From contig DKBI01000339.1 of NCBI GenBank assembly GCA_002451175.1, forward strand, positions 1-6,462: a stretch of 6,462 bases of DNA. Reading direction: 5' to 3'. The notes below the pieces were generated by a model. That model worked only from the letters and a program-made list of their open reading frames with translations. It was not told the DNA's origin and searched no databases. Numbering within the stretch: position 1 is the first letter of the stretch; each line of letters starts with the position of its first letter. The position numbers were made by a program, and so were the translations under genes. Positions 1-6,174 of the stretch are shown piece after piece. Source of the DNA: Betaproteobacteria bacterium UBA6904. Lineage in GTDB: Bacteria > Pseudomonadota > Gammaproteobacteria > Burkholderiales > SG8-39.

Positions 1-371
1 CGCATGAAGAAGATCCACACGCCGATGAGCAGCAGCATCGGGAACCACGACACGAAGATGTTCATGAGGAGCGACGGCTCCTCCTCGCGCTTGGCCTCGA
101 TCTTGACGCCGTACTTCAGCAGGTCGGACACCAGCCAGATGTCGCCCGGCGAATAGCTCGTCACCCGCTTGCCGTCGGTCGTCGTCGCGCGCAGCTCGCG
201 CCCCTCGATGAGCACCTTGGCGATGCGGCCCGCCTTCACCTCTTCGATGAACTGCGAATACTCGATCGGCGCCTGCGCGGTCTGCTGGCGCTGGTTGAAC
301 TGGTTGAACACGGTCATCAGCACGAGGCCGATCACGAGCCAGATGACCAGGTTTTTAAGCATGTTGTTCAA
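1..371 (-). CDS. ftsH: ATP-dependent zinc metalloprotease FtsH, N-terminal part (cut by window edge)
   Basis: FtsH is a hexameric inner-membrane AAA+ protease that degrades misassembled membrane proteins and short-lived cytoplasmic regulators. Only the first 123 codons are here. They encode a short cytoplasmic start, a first membrane segment (about residues 8-22, LVIWLVIGLVLMTVF), the periplasmic domain (about 35-98, with the family-typical IEYSQFIEEVKAGRIAKV and the KYGVKIEAK stretch), and a second membrane segment (about 104-123, ending VWIFFMR). The AAA ATPase and HExxH protease domains would lie beyond the left edge. I chose a TTG start at 371 because GGAAGGAG sits 7 nt upstream of it. 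The alternative ATG at 362, three codons later, is too far from that site. The gene follows rlmE by 68 nt, the usual rlmE-ftsH order of proteobacteria. Family assignment is firm; the exact start is fairly sure. Confidence 0.95.
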   Translation of the reverse strand, partial: MNNMLKNLVIWLVIGLVLMTVFNQFNQRQQTAQAPIEYSQFIEEVKAGRIAKVLIEGRELRATTTDGKRVTSYSPGDIWLVSDLLKYGVKIEAKREEEPSLLMNIFVSWFPMLLLIGVWIFFM

Positions 372-378
372 GTACTTG

Positions 379-386
379 CTCCTTCC
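379..386 (-). promoter_or_regulatory. Ribosome binding site of ftsH, deciding a TTG start
   Basis: On the minus strand this reads GGAAGGAG, a near-ideal Shine-Dalgarno sequence. It ends 7 nt before a TTG codon (371-369) and 16 nt before the first in-frame ATG (362-360). The spacing supports TTG as initiator, giving a protein that begins MNNMLKN. Confidence 0.7.
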
Positions 387-407
387 GCGCGGCTGCGCAT
401 CGAGTGC

Positions 408-436
408 ATCTTACGCCGTTTTTGCAGAGCAAAAAA
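408..436 (-). promoter_or_regulatory. ftsH: Weak sigma70-like promoter candidate ahead of ftsH
   Basis: In the only real intergenic gap, the minus strand shows TAAGAT (413-408) as a possible -10 box, 4 of 6 matches to consensus. A T-only hexamer (436-431) lies 17 nt upstream in the -35 position, but it matches consensus poorly. The element would start transcription roughly 30 nt before the ftsH start codon. It overlaps the inverted repeat at 415-439. I saw no convincing heat-shock sigma32 promoter (CTTGAA with a CCCCAT box) in the gap or the adjoining end of rlmE, although E. coli ftsH is heat-shock controlled. This is a suggestion only. Confidence 0.2.
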
Positions 437-439
437 GGC
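415..439. repeat. Imperfect inverted repeat between rlmE and ftsH
   Basis: The plus strand reads GCC-G-TTTTTGC, then AGA, then GCAAAAA-A-GGC. This is an 11-position stem with a single mismatched pair and a 3-nt loop, placed directly after the rlmE stop codon. The inner stem is AT-rich and no run of U follows the outer GGC in the direction of transcription. It is therefore a poor match to a classical intrinsic terminator. It could be a weak attenuator, an RNA-processing or stability hairpin, or a protein-binding site. Confidence 0.5.
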
Positions 440-1066
440 TCAGGGCGAGGCGGCTTTGAGACCCCGCGCGACCAGATAAGTTTCTCGCGACTCGTCCCGC
501 GAGGCCGCCGGCTTGCGCGTGCGCACTTCCCGGAACGCGGCGCGGAACGCGCGCAGCACGCTCTCGAACTCGCCGCCCTGGAAGACCTTGGCAAGCAGCG
601 CGCCTTCGGGCTTCAGCCAGCGCCGGCAGAAATCGAGGGCGCGGTACAGCAGTTCCGCCGCCCGCGCCTGATCCGCCGAGGCGATCCCGGACAGATTCGG
701 CGACAGGTCGCACAGCACGACGTCGACCCGGGCGCCGCCCAGCGCGCTGCCGATTGCGTCGTCCAGCGCCGGGTCGCCGAAATCCCCGCGCAACACCGTC
801 ACCCCGGAGATGGGGGCGATTTCCAGCAGATCAACGGCGACCACCGTGCCGCGGCGGCCGATGCGCTGCGCCGCGACCTGGGACCAGCCGCCGGGCGCCG
901 CCCCCAGGTCGACGACCCGGGCGCCGGGGCGCAATAACCCTTCCCGCGCGTCAATTTCCAGCAGTTTGAACGCCGCGCGCGACCGGTAGCCGGCCTCGCG
1001 GGCGCGCCGCACGAACGGATCGGCGACGTGGCGCTGCAGCCAGCGCTGGCTCGAGCGCGATCGCAC
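440..1066 (-). CDS. rlmE: 23S rRNA (uridine-2552 2'-O) methyltransferase RlmE
   Basis: This protein (also called FtsJ or RrmJ) transfers a methyl group from S-adenosylmethionine to the 2'-O of U2552 in the A loop of 23S rRNA, a late step in 50S assembly in the cytoplasm. The 208-residue length is normal for the family. The SAM-binding motif VVDLGAAPGGWSQ lies at 51-63. The catalytic K-D-K-E set is complete: K34 (AAFKLLEID), D120 (CDLSPN), K160 (LAKVFQG) and E195 (ESRETYLVA). The start is GTG at 1066, which gives the family-typical opening SSQRWLQRH. It lies 3 nt after the stop of the adenylate cyclase gene and has no clear Shine-Dalgarno of its own, so translation probably depends on ribosomes finishing the cyclase. 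ftsH follows after 68 nt. Identification is firm. Confidence 0.96.
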   Translation of the reverse strand: MRSRSSQRWLQRHVADPFVRRAREAGYRSRAAFKLLEIDAREGLLRPGARVVDLGAAPGGWSQVAAQRIGRRGTVVAVDLLEIAPISGVTVLRGDFGDPALDDAIGSALGGARVDVVLCDLSPNLSGIASADQARAAELLYRALDFCRRWLKPEGALLAKVFQGGEFESVLRAFRAAFREVRTRKPAASRDESRETYLVARGLKAASP

Positions 1067-1069
1067 GCC

Positions 1070-3376
1070 CTACTTGCTCTCGAGCCGCCAGACGCCGTCC
1101 CAGTCCGCGGGCGGCGGATTCGCCGCGAGCCGCTCGCAGCGTTCGACGTAGAGCGCCGCCGCGCCGTCCCGCGGGTTGATCGCCAGCACCTTGCCGAACA
1201 GCGTCGCGGCGAGCGCGAATTCGCGCTGGCGGTATTTCTTCATCGCGTCGCGGAACACGCCGAGCGCGTCGCTCAGGTTCGGGTACGACGCGTCGCTGTG
1301 GTATTCCATGATCTCGTAGATCGCCACCGGCTGCGTCTTGCCCTTGACGACGATGCGGTCCAGTTTGCGCGCCCGGTAGGTGCCGCGCAGCCGCTCGTAG
1401 GTGAACTCGCTCACCAGGATGTGCGCGCCGTACTGCTTGCACGCGGACTCGAGCCGCGAGGCGAGGTTCACGCCGTCGCCGATCATCGTGTAGTCCATGC
1501 GCTTCTTCGAGCCGATGTTCCCCGACACGACCTGGTCGGTGTTGAGGCCGATGCCGATGTCCACGGGCGGCTTGGCCTCGTTCGCGCGGCGCTCGTTCCA
1601 CACGCGCAGCGCGCGCATCATCTCGATCGCGGCGCGCAGCGCGCGATCGACGTCGTCGTCGCGCGGCACCGGCACCCCGAACCCGGCCATGATGGCGTCG
1701 CCGATGAACTTGTCGAGCATGCCGCCTTCGCGCTGGATGCACTCCACCATCAGCTCGAAGTACTCGTTGAGGAACGCGACCGTGGCCTGCGGGCCGAGCT
1801 GCTCGCTGAACGTCGTGAAGTTGCGGATGTCGGAGAACAGCACCGTCGCGGTCTGCGCCTGGCCGCCGAGCGCCTCGGCGCCGCTCGCCAGCAGCTGCTC
1901 GGCGATGCCCGGATCCATGTAGCGCGCCATGGTCGACTTGAGGCGCTTCTCGTTGCTGATGTCCTCGATCAGCATCATCGAGCCCAGGCGCTTCGATTCC
2001 GCGCTGAGCAGCGGCAGCAGCGTGAGGTTGATCGAGGTGCGCTCGGTGCGCACCGAGAGCGCCGCATCCACCGACACGTCCATCTCGCCCGTCTCCGCGA
2101 CGCGCCGCAGCTTCTCCAGCACCCACGCGTTGTCGCCGGCGAAGAACTCGGCCGTCGCGCAGCCGACGATGTCGTCGACGCGCACCTGGAGGATGCGCAG
2201 GCCCGCCGCGTTGCAGGTCGCGATGCGGCCCGCGTCGTCCAGCGTGATGACGCCGTTCGACATCGACTCGAGCATCGACTCGCTGTAGTTCTTCATGTTC
2301 TGCACGTCGGCGAACAGCTTCGCGTTCTCGAGGGCGATCGAGATCTGCGCGGTGAACGCGCGCAGGCGCGACTCGTCCTCCTCCGTGAAGGGGCCGCCGT
2401 GCTTGTTCAGGACCTGCGTGGCGCCGATCGTCTTGCCCTGCTTGTTGACGATCGGCACGCACAGCACCGAGCGCGTGAAGTAGCCCGTGCGCTGGTCGAA
2501 GGACGGGTTGAAGCGCAGGTCCGCATAGGCGTAGGGAATGTTGATCGACTTGCCGCTGGTGAACACGGCGCCCGCGATGCCCGCCGAATTCGGCAGGCGG
2601 ATCTGCATCGCCTCCAGCCCCTGGCTCACCTCGGACCAGAGCTCGTGGGTCTTCTCGTCGTTGAGGAACAGCGTCGAGCGCTCCGCGTTGAGCATGCGGG
2701 TCGCCTCGCCCATGACCCGCTGCAGCAGCGAGCCGAGCTTGATGTCCGCGGTGACTTCCGAGACCACCTCGACGAATTCGCGCTCCTGCGTGCGGATCTG
2801 CTGCATGCGCTCGATCACCTGCGCGCCCTGCAGGGCGAGCGCGCCCTGCGCGGTCATCGCCTCCAGCAGCTCCAGGTCGCGCCGCGTGAAGCGCCCCTTC
2901 TTCTTGTTGAGCGCCTCGACGACGCCGATCACCTCGCCGGTCACGCTGCGCACCGGCACGGCCAGGATGCTCCGCGTCGCAAACCCGGTCTGCTCGTCGA
3001 TCGTGCGGTTGAAACGCGCATCGCCGTAGGCGTCGTGCACGATCAGCGGCTCGCCCGTCGTGAACACGTGCCCGGCGATGCCGGTCGTGCTGAGCAGCCG
3101 CAGCTCGCGCCGCAGCTTGCCCTTGGCCACCCGCGAGTACAGCTCGCCGGTGGCCGGGTCGTTCAGGAACAGCGACCCGCGTTCCGCGGCGAGTTCCGCC
3201 GCCGTGATCTCGATCAGGCCGTGCAGCACCTCGTCCAGCGACCGGTAGCTCGCCATCCGGCGCGAGATGCCGAGGAGCAGCTCGAGCATCTTGAGCCGCC
3301 GGCGCTCGCTGCGCTGCCGCCCGGCGCCCTGCGCCTTCCTCTGCGCGACCCGCCGGATCGCGTTGCCGCCTTCCAT
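1070..3376 (-). CDS. Class III adenylate cyclase with GAF-GAF-PAS sensory domains and TPR-like tail
   Basis: A 768-residue soluble cyclase predicted to make cAMP from ATP. Domain order: basic N-terminus (1-30), GAF1 (about 46-185), GAF2 (about 213-352), PAS (about 363-475), class III catalytic domain (about 505-690), TPR-like helices (about 697-755), and a tryptophan-containing end (DWDGVWRLESK). The catalytic domain has both metal-binding aspartates, D516 (FSDIRNFTTF) and D560 (KFIGDAIMAGFG). The adenine-selecting pair is K556 and T630 (DYTMIGDGVN), with transition-state residues N637 and R641. A Lys/Thr pair is known from cyanobacterial CyaB1/CyaC-type adenylate cyclases, so ATP rather than GTP is the likely substrate. 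It has one catalytic domain and so should work as a homodimer. No membrane segments are visible. GAF2 has a complete NKFDE motif; GAF1 lacks its final Glu. The ATG start has GCGAGG just upstream and follows the preceding gene by 2 nt. Function is firm; the ligands are unknown. Confidence 0.94.
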   Translation of the reverse strand: MEGGNAIRRVAQRKAQGAGRQRSERRRLKMLELLLGISRRMASYRSLDEVLHGLIEITAAELAAERGSLFLNDPATGELYSRVAKGKLRRELRLLSTTGIAGHVFTTGEPLIVHDAYGDARFNRTIDEQTGFATRSILAVPVRSVTGEVIGVVEALNKKKGRFTRRDLELLEAMTAQGALALQGAQVIERMQQIRTQEREFVEVVSEVTADIKLGSLLQRVMGEATRMLNAERSTLFLNDEKTHELWSEVSQGLEAMQIRLPNSAGIAGAVFTSGKSINIPYAYADLRFNPSFDQRTGYFTRSVLCVPIVNKQGKTIGATQVLNKHGGPFTEEDESRLRAFTAQISIALENAKLFADVQNMKNYSESMLESMSNGVITLDDAGRIATCNAAGLRILQVRVDDIVGCATAEFFAGDNAWVLEKLRRVAETGEMDVSVDAALSVRTERTSINLTLLPLLSAESKRLGSMMLIEDISNEKRLKSTMARYMDPGIAEQLLASGAEALGGQAQTATVLFSDIRNFTTFSEQLGPQATVAFLNEYFELMVECIQREGGMLDKFIGDAIMAGFGVPVPRDDDVDRALRAAIEMMRALRVWNERRANEAKPPVDIGIGLNTDQVVSGNIGSKKRMDYTMIGDGVNLASRLESACKQYGAHILVSEFTYERLRGTYRARKLDRIVVKGKTQPVAIYEIMEYHSDASYPNLSDALGVFRDAMKKYRQREFALAATLFGKVLAINPRDGAAALYVERCERLAANPPPADWDGVWRLESK

Positions 3377-3378
3377 GC

Positions 3379-3957
3379 CTACCTCGCCTTCCCTTTCGTC
3401 CGGACCGCCGGACGCGACGGCGCCTCTGCGGCGCCTTGCAGCCGCTCGCGCAGCTCGCGGACTGTGGTCTGAATGTGCGCGACTTCCGCGCGATGCTGCG
3501 CCTCGAGTTCCGCGACGCGCTGGTCCCGGGCGCCGTGCGCCTCCTCCAGCGCCTCGCGCAGCGCCCCCAGCGTCGCCCGCAGATGGGCGATCTCGTCGTT
3601 CGCCGCCACGGAGGCCTCGCGCAGGCGCCTCTCCGCGTCGTAATGCGCGTCGTCCAGCGCCTTGCGCAGCGCGCCGATCGTCGCCACGAGCTGCTGCAGC
3701 TCGGCCTGCTGCGCGACGCGCGCCTCCTGCACCGCCGACTCGCGCTCGCCGCGCTCGCGCTCGAGCTCCGCGCGCAGCGCCGCCGCCGTGCCGCGCACCT
3801 GGACCAGCTCCGCGTGCACCGCCGACGCGGCTTCGCTGCGTGCGTTCTCCAGGCGCGCCTGCGCCTGTTCCAACTCGGCGCGCAGCGCGGCCACGACGGC
3901 GCGCACCGCGTGGCCCTCCGTCCGCGCCACGCCCGGCGCCGGGACTCTCGCGGTCAT
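3379..3957 (-). CDS. Helical coiled-coil protein with 36-residue repeats, function unknown
   Basis: A 192-residue protein that I cannot assign to a named family. After about 18 residues of loose N-terminus it is one long charged helix rich in Ala, Glu, Arg, Leu and Gln, ending in a basic tail (RPAVRTKGKAR). It has no signal peptide, membrane segment or catalytic motif, so it is probably cytoplasmic. The helix has an internal period of 36 residues: ALR-type segments recur with Leu at 25, 61, 97, 133 and 169, and hydrophobic residues recur at 51, 87, 123 and 159. I start it at ATG 3957, 19 nt after the binding-protein stop and with GGTGG upstream. A longer reading from 4059 would overlap the binding-protein gene and adds low-complexity sequence. 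Its stop is 2 nt before the cyclase ATG, which suggests translational coupling and a shared role, perhaps as a scaffold or partner of the cyclase. That role is inference. Confidence 0.8.
   Translation of the reverse strand: MTARVPAPGVARTEGHAVRAVVAALRAELEQAQARLENARSEAASAVHAELVQVRGTAAALRAELERERGERESAVQEARVAQQAELQQLVATIGALRKALDDAHYDAERRLREASVAANDEIAHLRATLGALREALEEAHGARDQRVAELEAQHRAEVAHIQTTVRELRERLQGAAEAPSRPAVRTKGKAR
3454..3885 (-). repeat. Four degenerate 108-bp (36-residue) tandem units in the coiled-coil gene
   Basis: Units span residues 25-60, 61-96, 97-132 and 133-168, with a fifth partial unit starting at 169. Each begins LRAEL, LRAEL, LRKAL, LREAL or LRERL. Each full unit carries a second conserved spot 26 residues in (AEL, AEL, DEI or AEV), followed by a short helix leading into the next unit. 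The spacing is exactly 36 residues throughout, with no insertions or deletions. This points to descent by tandem duplication with helix geometry kept under selection. Confidence 0.7.
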
Positions 3958-3976
3958 TCGCCCGGCCACCACGAGC

Positions 3977-5197
3977 TCAGCGGCCCTCGAGCACCTCGCC
4001 GAACAGAACGAAAGTCTCGCCGCTGAAGCGCGCGAGCTGCATCTGCTGGGTGGGCGCAAAGTCGGCCGGTCCGGTGTTGATCTTGATCCCCGGCAGGAAC
4101 AGCGCCGGCTCGAAGTTCTTCAGGTTCGCCGCCTGGCGCATGATGTTCTCGCGCGACAGGTCGCTGCCGCATTGCTTGAGAACCTGCACCAGCGTCTGCG
4201 CGACGTTGTAGCCGTAGACGTTGAACCCGTCCTCGAGCTTGCCCTCGGTGTTGTATTTCTTCATCCAGGCGACCCAGTCCTGCATCCCCTTGTCGTTCTT
4301 CCACTGGGAATCGGTGTACTCCTTCTGGTAGAGCGCCGTGATGATGTCCTTGGACGCCTCCACGCCCGCCGGCTTCATGACCGAGCCGACCGAGGACGAG
4401 ACGTTGTTCAGCAGGTGCAGCGGCTTCCAGCCGATGTCGTGCGCCTTCTTGATCGCCTGCGCCGCGAATTTCGGCGTCGTGATGTTGAAGAACACGTTGG
4501 CGCCGCTGTTCTTCAGGTTGACGATCTGCGAGTCCACGGTGGGATCGGTCACCTCGTAGGTCTGCTTCATGACCACGAGCTTGGCGTTCCCCGCGCCGAG
4601 CCCGTCCTCGAAGCCCTTGAGGTAGTCCTTTCCGTAATCGTCGTTCTGGTAGAGGATGCCGATCTTGGGTTCTTTCACGTTCTTCAGCACGTACGCGGCG
4701 AAGATGCGGCCCTCGGTCTGGTAGTTGGGCTGCCAGCCCATCGTCCAGGGAAAGTTCTTCGGGTCGTTCCACTTGCTGGCGCCCGTGGCGACGAACAGCT
4801 GCGGCACCTTCTGCTGGTTCATGTACTTGTGGATCGCGCTGTTCGACGGCGTGCCGAGCGAGTTGAAGATCAGCGCGACCTGGTCCTGCTCGACCAGCTT
4901 GCGCGCCATCTCCACGGCCTTCGGGGGGCTGTAGCCGTCGTCCATGGGGAGGTAGTTGATCTTGCGGCCGTTGATGCCGCCCTGCTCGTTCACCATCTTG
5001 AAGTAGGCGCCGATCGCCTTGCCGATCGTGCCATAGGCCGAGGCCGGGCCGCTGTAGGGATGAATGCCGCCGATCTTGATCTCCGTCGCGGTGACACCCG
5101 GCGTCTGCGCGAGCGCCGGCGAAACCGCCCCGATGCCGGCCACCGAACCGATGGCCAACGCGACTGCTGCGAGCCTGCTGCTGATCCCGAAACGCAT
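3977..5197 (-). CDS. Branched-chain amino acid-type ABC transporter substrate-binding protein (LivK-like)
   Basis: A periplasmic binding protein of the LivK/leucine-binding (Peripla_BP_6) family, which captures a ligand and delivers it to the LivH/LivM permease. It is 406 residues long. An N-terminal signal peptide (positive start MRFGISSR, hydrophobic stretch about 9-26) has a likely signal peptidase I site after PALA at residue 30. The mature part opens with the family pattern EIKIGGIHPYSGPASAYG (39-56) and contains GGINGRKI (73-80), the hinge-region PKIGILYQNDDYGKD (177-191) and GYNVAQTLVQVLKQ (329-342). The ATG at 5197 is chosen because AGGAGG stands 5 nt upstream and the signal peptide follows directly; the longer open frame to 5947 is a shadow of livM. 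The gene follows livM by 11 nt. The family also binds aromatic acids, urea, amides and short-chain acids, so the ligand cannot be read from the sequence. Confidence 0.93.
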   Translation of the reverse strand: MRFGISSRLAAVALAIGSVAGIGAVSPALAQTPGVTATEIKIGGIHPYSGPASAYGTIGKAIGAYFKMVNEQGGINGRKINYLPMDDGYSPPKAVEMARKLVEQDQVALIFNSLGTPSNSAIHKYMNQQKVPQLFVATGASKWNDPKNFPWTMGWQPNYQTEGRIFAAYVLKNVKEPKIGILYQNDDYGKDYLKGFEDGLGAGNAKLVVMKQTYEVTDPTVDSQIVNLKNSGANVFFNITTPKFAAQAIKKAHDIGWKPLHLLNNVSSSVGSVMKPAGVEASKDIITALYQKEYTDSQWKNDKGMQDWVAWMKKYNTEGKLEDGFNVYGYNVAQTLVQVLKQCGSDLSRENIMRQAANLKNFEPALFLPGIKINTGPADFAPTQQMQLARFSGETFVLFGEVLEGR

Positions 5198-5202
5198 GGT
5201 TT

Positions 5203-5208
5203 CCTCCT
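5203..5208 (-). promoter_or_regulatory. Strong ribosome binding site of the substrate-binding protein gene
   Basis: The minus strand reads AGAGGAGGAAACC before the ATG, with a perfect AGGAGG 5 nt from the start codon and touching the livM stop codon. It is the strongest Shine-Dalgarno in the window. This fits the need for many more binding proteins than permeases from a shared transcript. Confidence 0.8.
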
Positions 5209-6174
5209 CTAGGTGGTGCTGCCCGAACGGCGCCGCCGCGACCACAGTGCCGCGAGACGCTTCACCCCGCCGGCGATCCCGGTGGGCGCGAAATAGATGA
5301 CGGCGATCAAGAATACGCCAAAGATGACGCCCGGGGCAGCCTTCGAGATGTCCTGCGCCCAGTTCGGCACGAACTGGATGAAGAAGGCCCCGAAGATCGC
5401 GCCCTGAATCGACGCGAGCCCGCCGATCACCACGCCGATCAGCAGGTTGAGCGACAGGACGATGCTGAAGGAGTCCGGCGCGACGTAGGCCACGGCGAGC
5501 GCCGACAGCGCCCCCGCCACGCCCGTGTAGGCGGCGCTCACGCCGAAGGTGAGCGACTTGTAGAGCGCCGTGTTGATGCCCATGGCGCGCGCGGCGATCG
5601 GGTTGTCGCGGATCGAGACGATCGCGCGCCCGACGCGCGCCTGCAGCAGGTTGACGGCGAGCCAGAAGAGCGCGAGCAGCACGGCGAGCGCCAGATAATA
5701 GAGATACTGGTCGGCGTTCAGCGGCAGGCCGAACGGCACCGCGGGCTTGGACAGCACGATCCCCTGCGAGCCGCCGGTCCAGTGCTCGAAGTACTTCAGG
5801 ATCTGCGGCACGGCGAGCGCGAGCGAAAACGTGGCGAGCGCGAGGTACAGGCCCTCCAGCCGCAGCGCCGGCAGCCCGAACAGGAAACCCGCCACGAAGC
5901 ACAGGATGGCGGCCACCGGGATCGTCCACCCGTAGCCGATCTGCCACTGGTCCATCATGATCGCCGCCGCGTAGGCCCCGATGGCGAAGAACGCGCCGTG
6001 GCCGAGCGAAATCTGGCCGTTGTAGCCCGTGAGGATGTTCAGGCCGAGCAGCGCGATGGCATAGATGTAGACCTGCGTGAACTGGAACACGCGGAAATTC
6101 GAGAGCAGGAAGGGCAGCACGCAGGCCACCGCGATGGCCACGATCACCAGGCCGCGCCCGCGCAGGCCGTTCAT
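5209..6174 (-). CDS. livM: Branched-chain amino acid-type ABC transporter permease LivM
   Basis: One of the two membrane subunits of a Liv-type importer; it pairs with LivH to form the channel through the inner membrane. The protein has 321 residues, a normal length for LivM, with many hydrophobic segments beginning at about 9-25, 33-50 and 84-104. The family signature LNILTGYNGQISLGHGAFF is at 45-63. The cytoplasmic loop that couples to the ATPases, RDNPIAARAMGIN, is at 189-201, and the late segment LIGVVIGGLASIQGAIFGAFF is at 245-265. It ends in a basic cytoplasmic tail (WSRRRRSGSTT). The ATG overlaps the livH stop in an ATGA arrangement, so the two are translationally coupled. No ATPase genes (livG, livF) are in the window; they may lie upstream of livH or elsewhere. 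Confidence 0.95.
   Translation of the reverse strand: MNGLRGRGLVIVAIAVACVLPFLLSNFRVFQFTQVYIYAIALLGLNILTGYNGQISLGHGAFFAIGAYAAAIMMDQWQIGYGWTIPVAAILCFVAGFLFGLPALRLEGLYLALATFSLALAVPQILKYFEHWTGGSQGIVLSKPAVPFGLPLNADQYLYYLALAVLLALFWLAVNLLQARVGRAIVSIRDNPIAARAMGINTALYKSLTFGVSAAYTGVAGALSALAVAYVAPDSFSIVLSLNLLIGVVIGGLASIQGAIFGAFFIQFVPNWAQDISKAAPGVIFGVFLIAVIYFAPTGIAGGVKRLAALWSRRRRSGSTT

Noticed and set aside
951..2462. A 503-codon minus-strand frame inside the cyclase and rlmE
   Set aside because: It is out of frame with two clearly identified proteins and is Arg/Ala/Gly-rich noise.
2824..2837. Perfect 14-bp palindrome CGCCCTGCAGGGCG inside the cyclase gene
   Set aside because: It lies in coding sequence for an Ala/Leu/Gln/Gly stretch (GALALQGAQ) between GAF1 and GAF2. 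GC-rich codons produce such palindromes by chance, and nothing nearby suggests an operator.
3391..3397. Possible -1 frameshift slip site (AAAGGG on the minus strand) joining the coiled-coil protein to the cyclase
   Set aside because: The run does not fit the X-XXY-YYZ slippery heptamer in the coiled-coil frame, and the cyclase has its own ATG with a ribosome binding site.
1028..3472. An 814-codon open frame on the plus strand, antisense to the cyclase gene
   Set aside because: Its product is rich in Arg, His, Ala, Leu and Val without any domain, typical of the reverse frame of a GC-rich gene. The minus-strand cyclase has full catalytic motifs.
3958..4059. N-terminal extension of the coiled-coil protein to an upstream start
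   Set aside because: It would overlap the 3' end of the binding-protein gene, adds Ser/Arg/Cys-rich sequence unlike the rest, and the ATG at 3957 has a usable ribosome binding site.
3662..5212. A 516-codon open frame on the plus strand opposite the coiled-coil and binding-protein genes
   Set aside because: It spans two real genes on the other strand, shows no recognisable motif and has low-complexity content; it is a compositional shadow.
5198..5947. Extension of the binding protein to a 656-residue product
   Set aside because: The extra part is an out-of-frame reading of livM. A signal peptide and a strong ribosome binding site mark the ATG at 5197.
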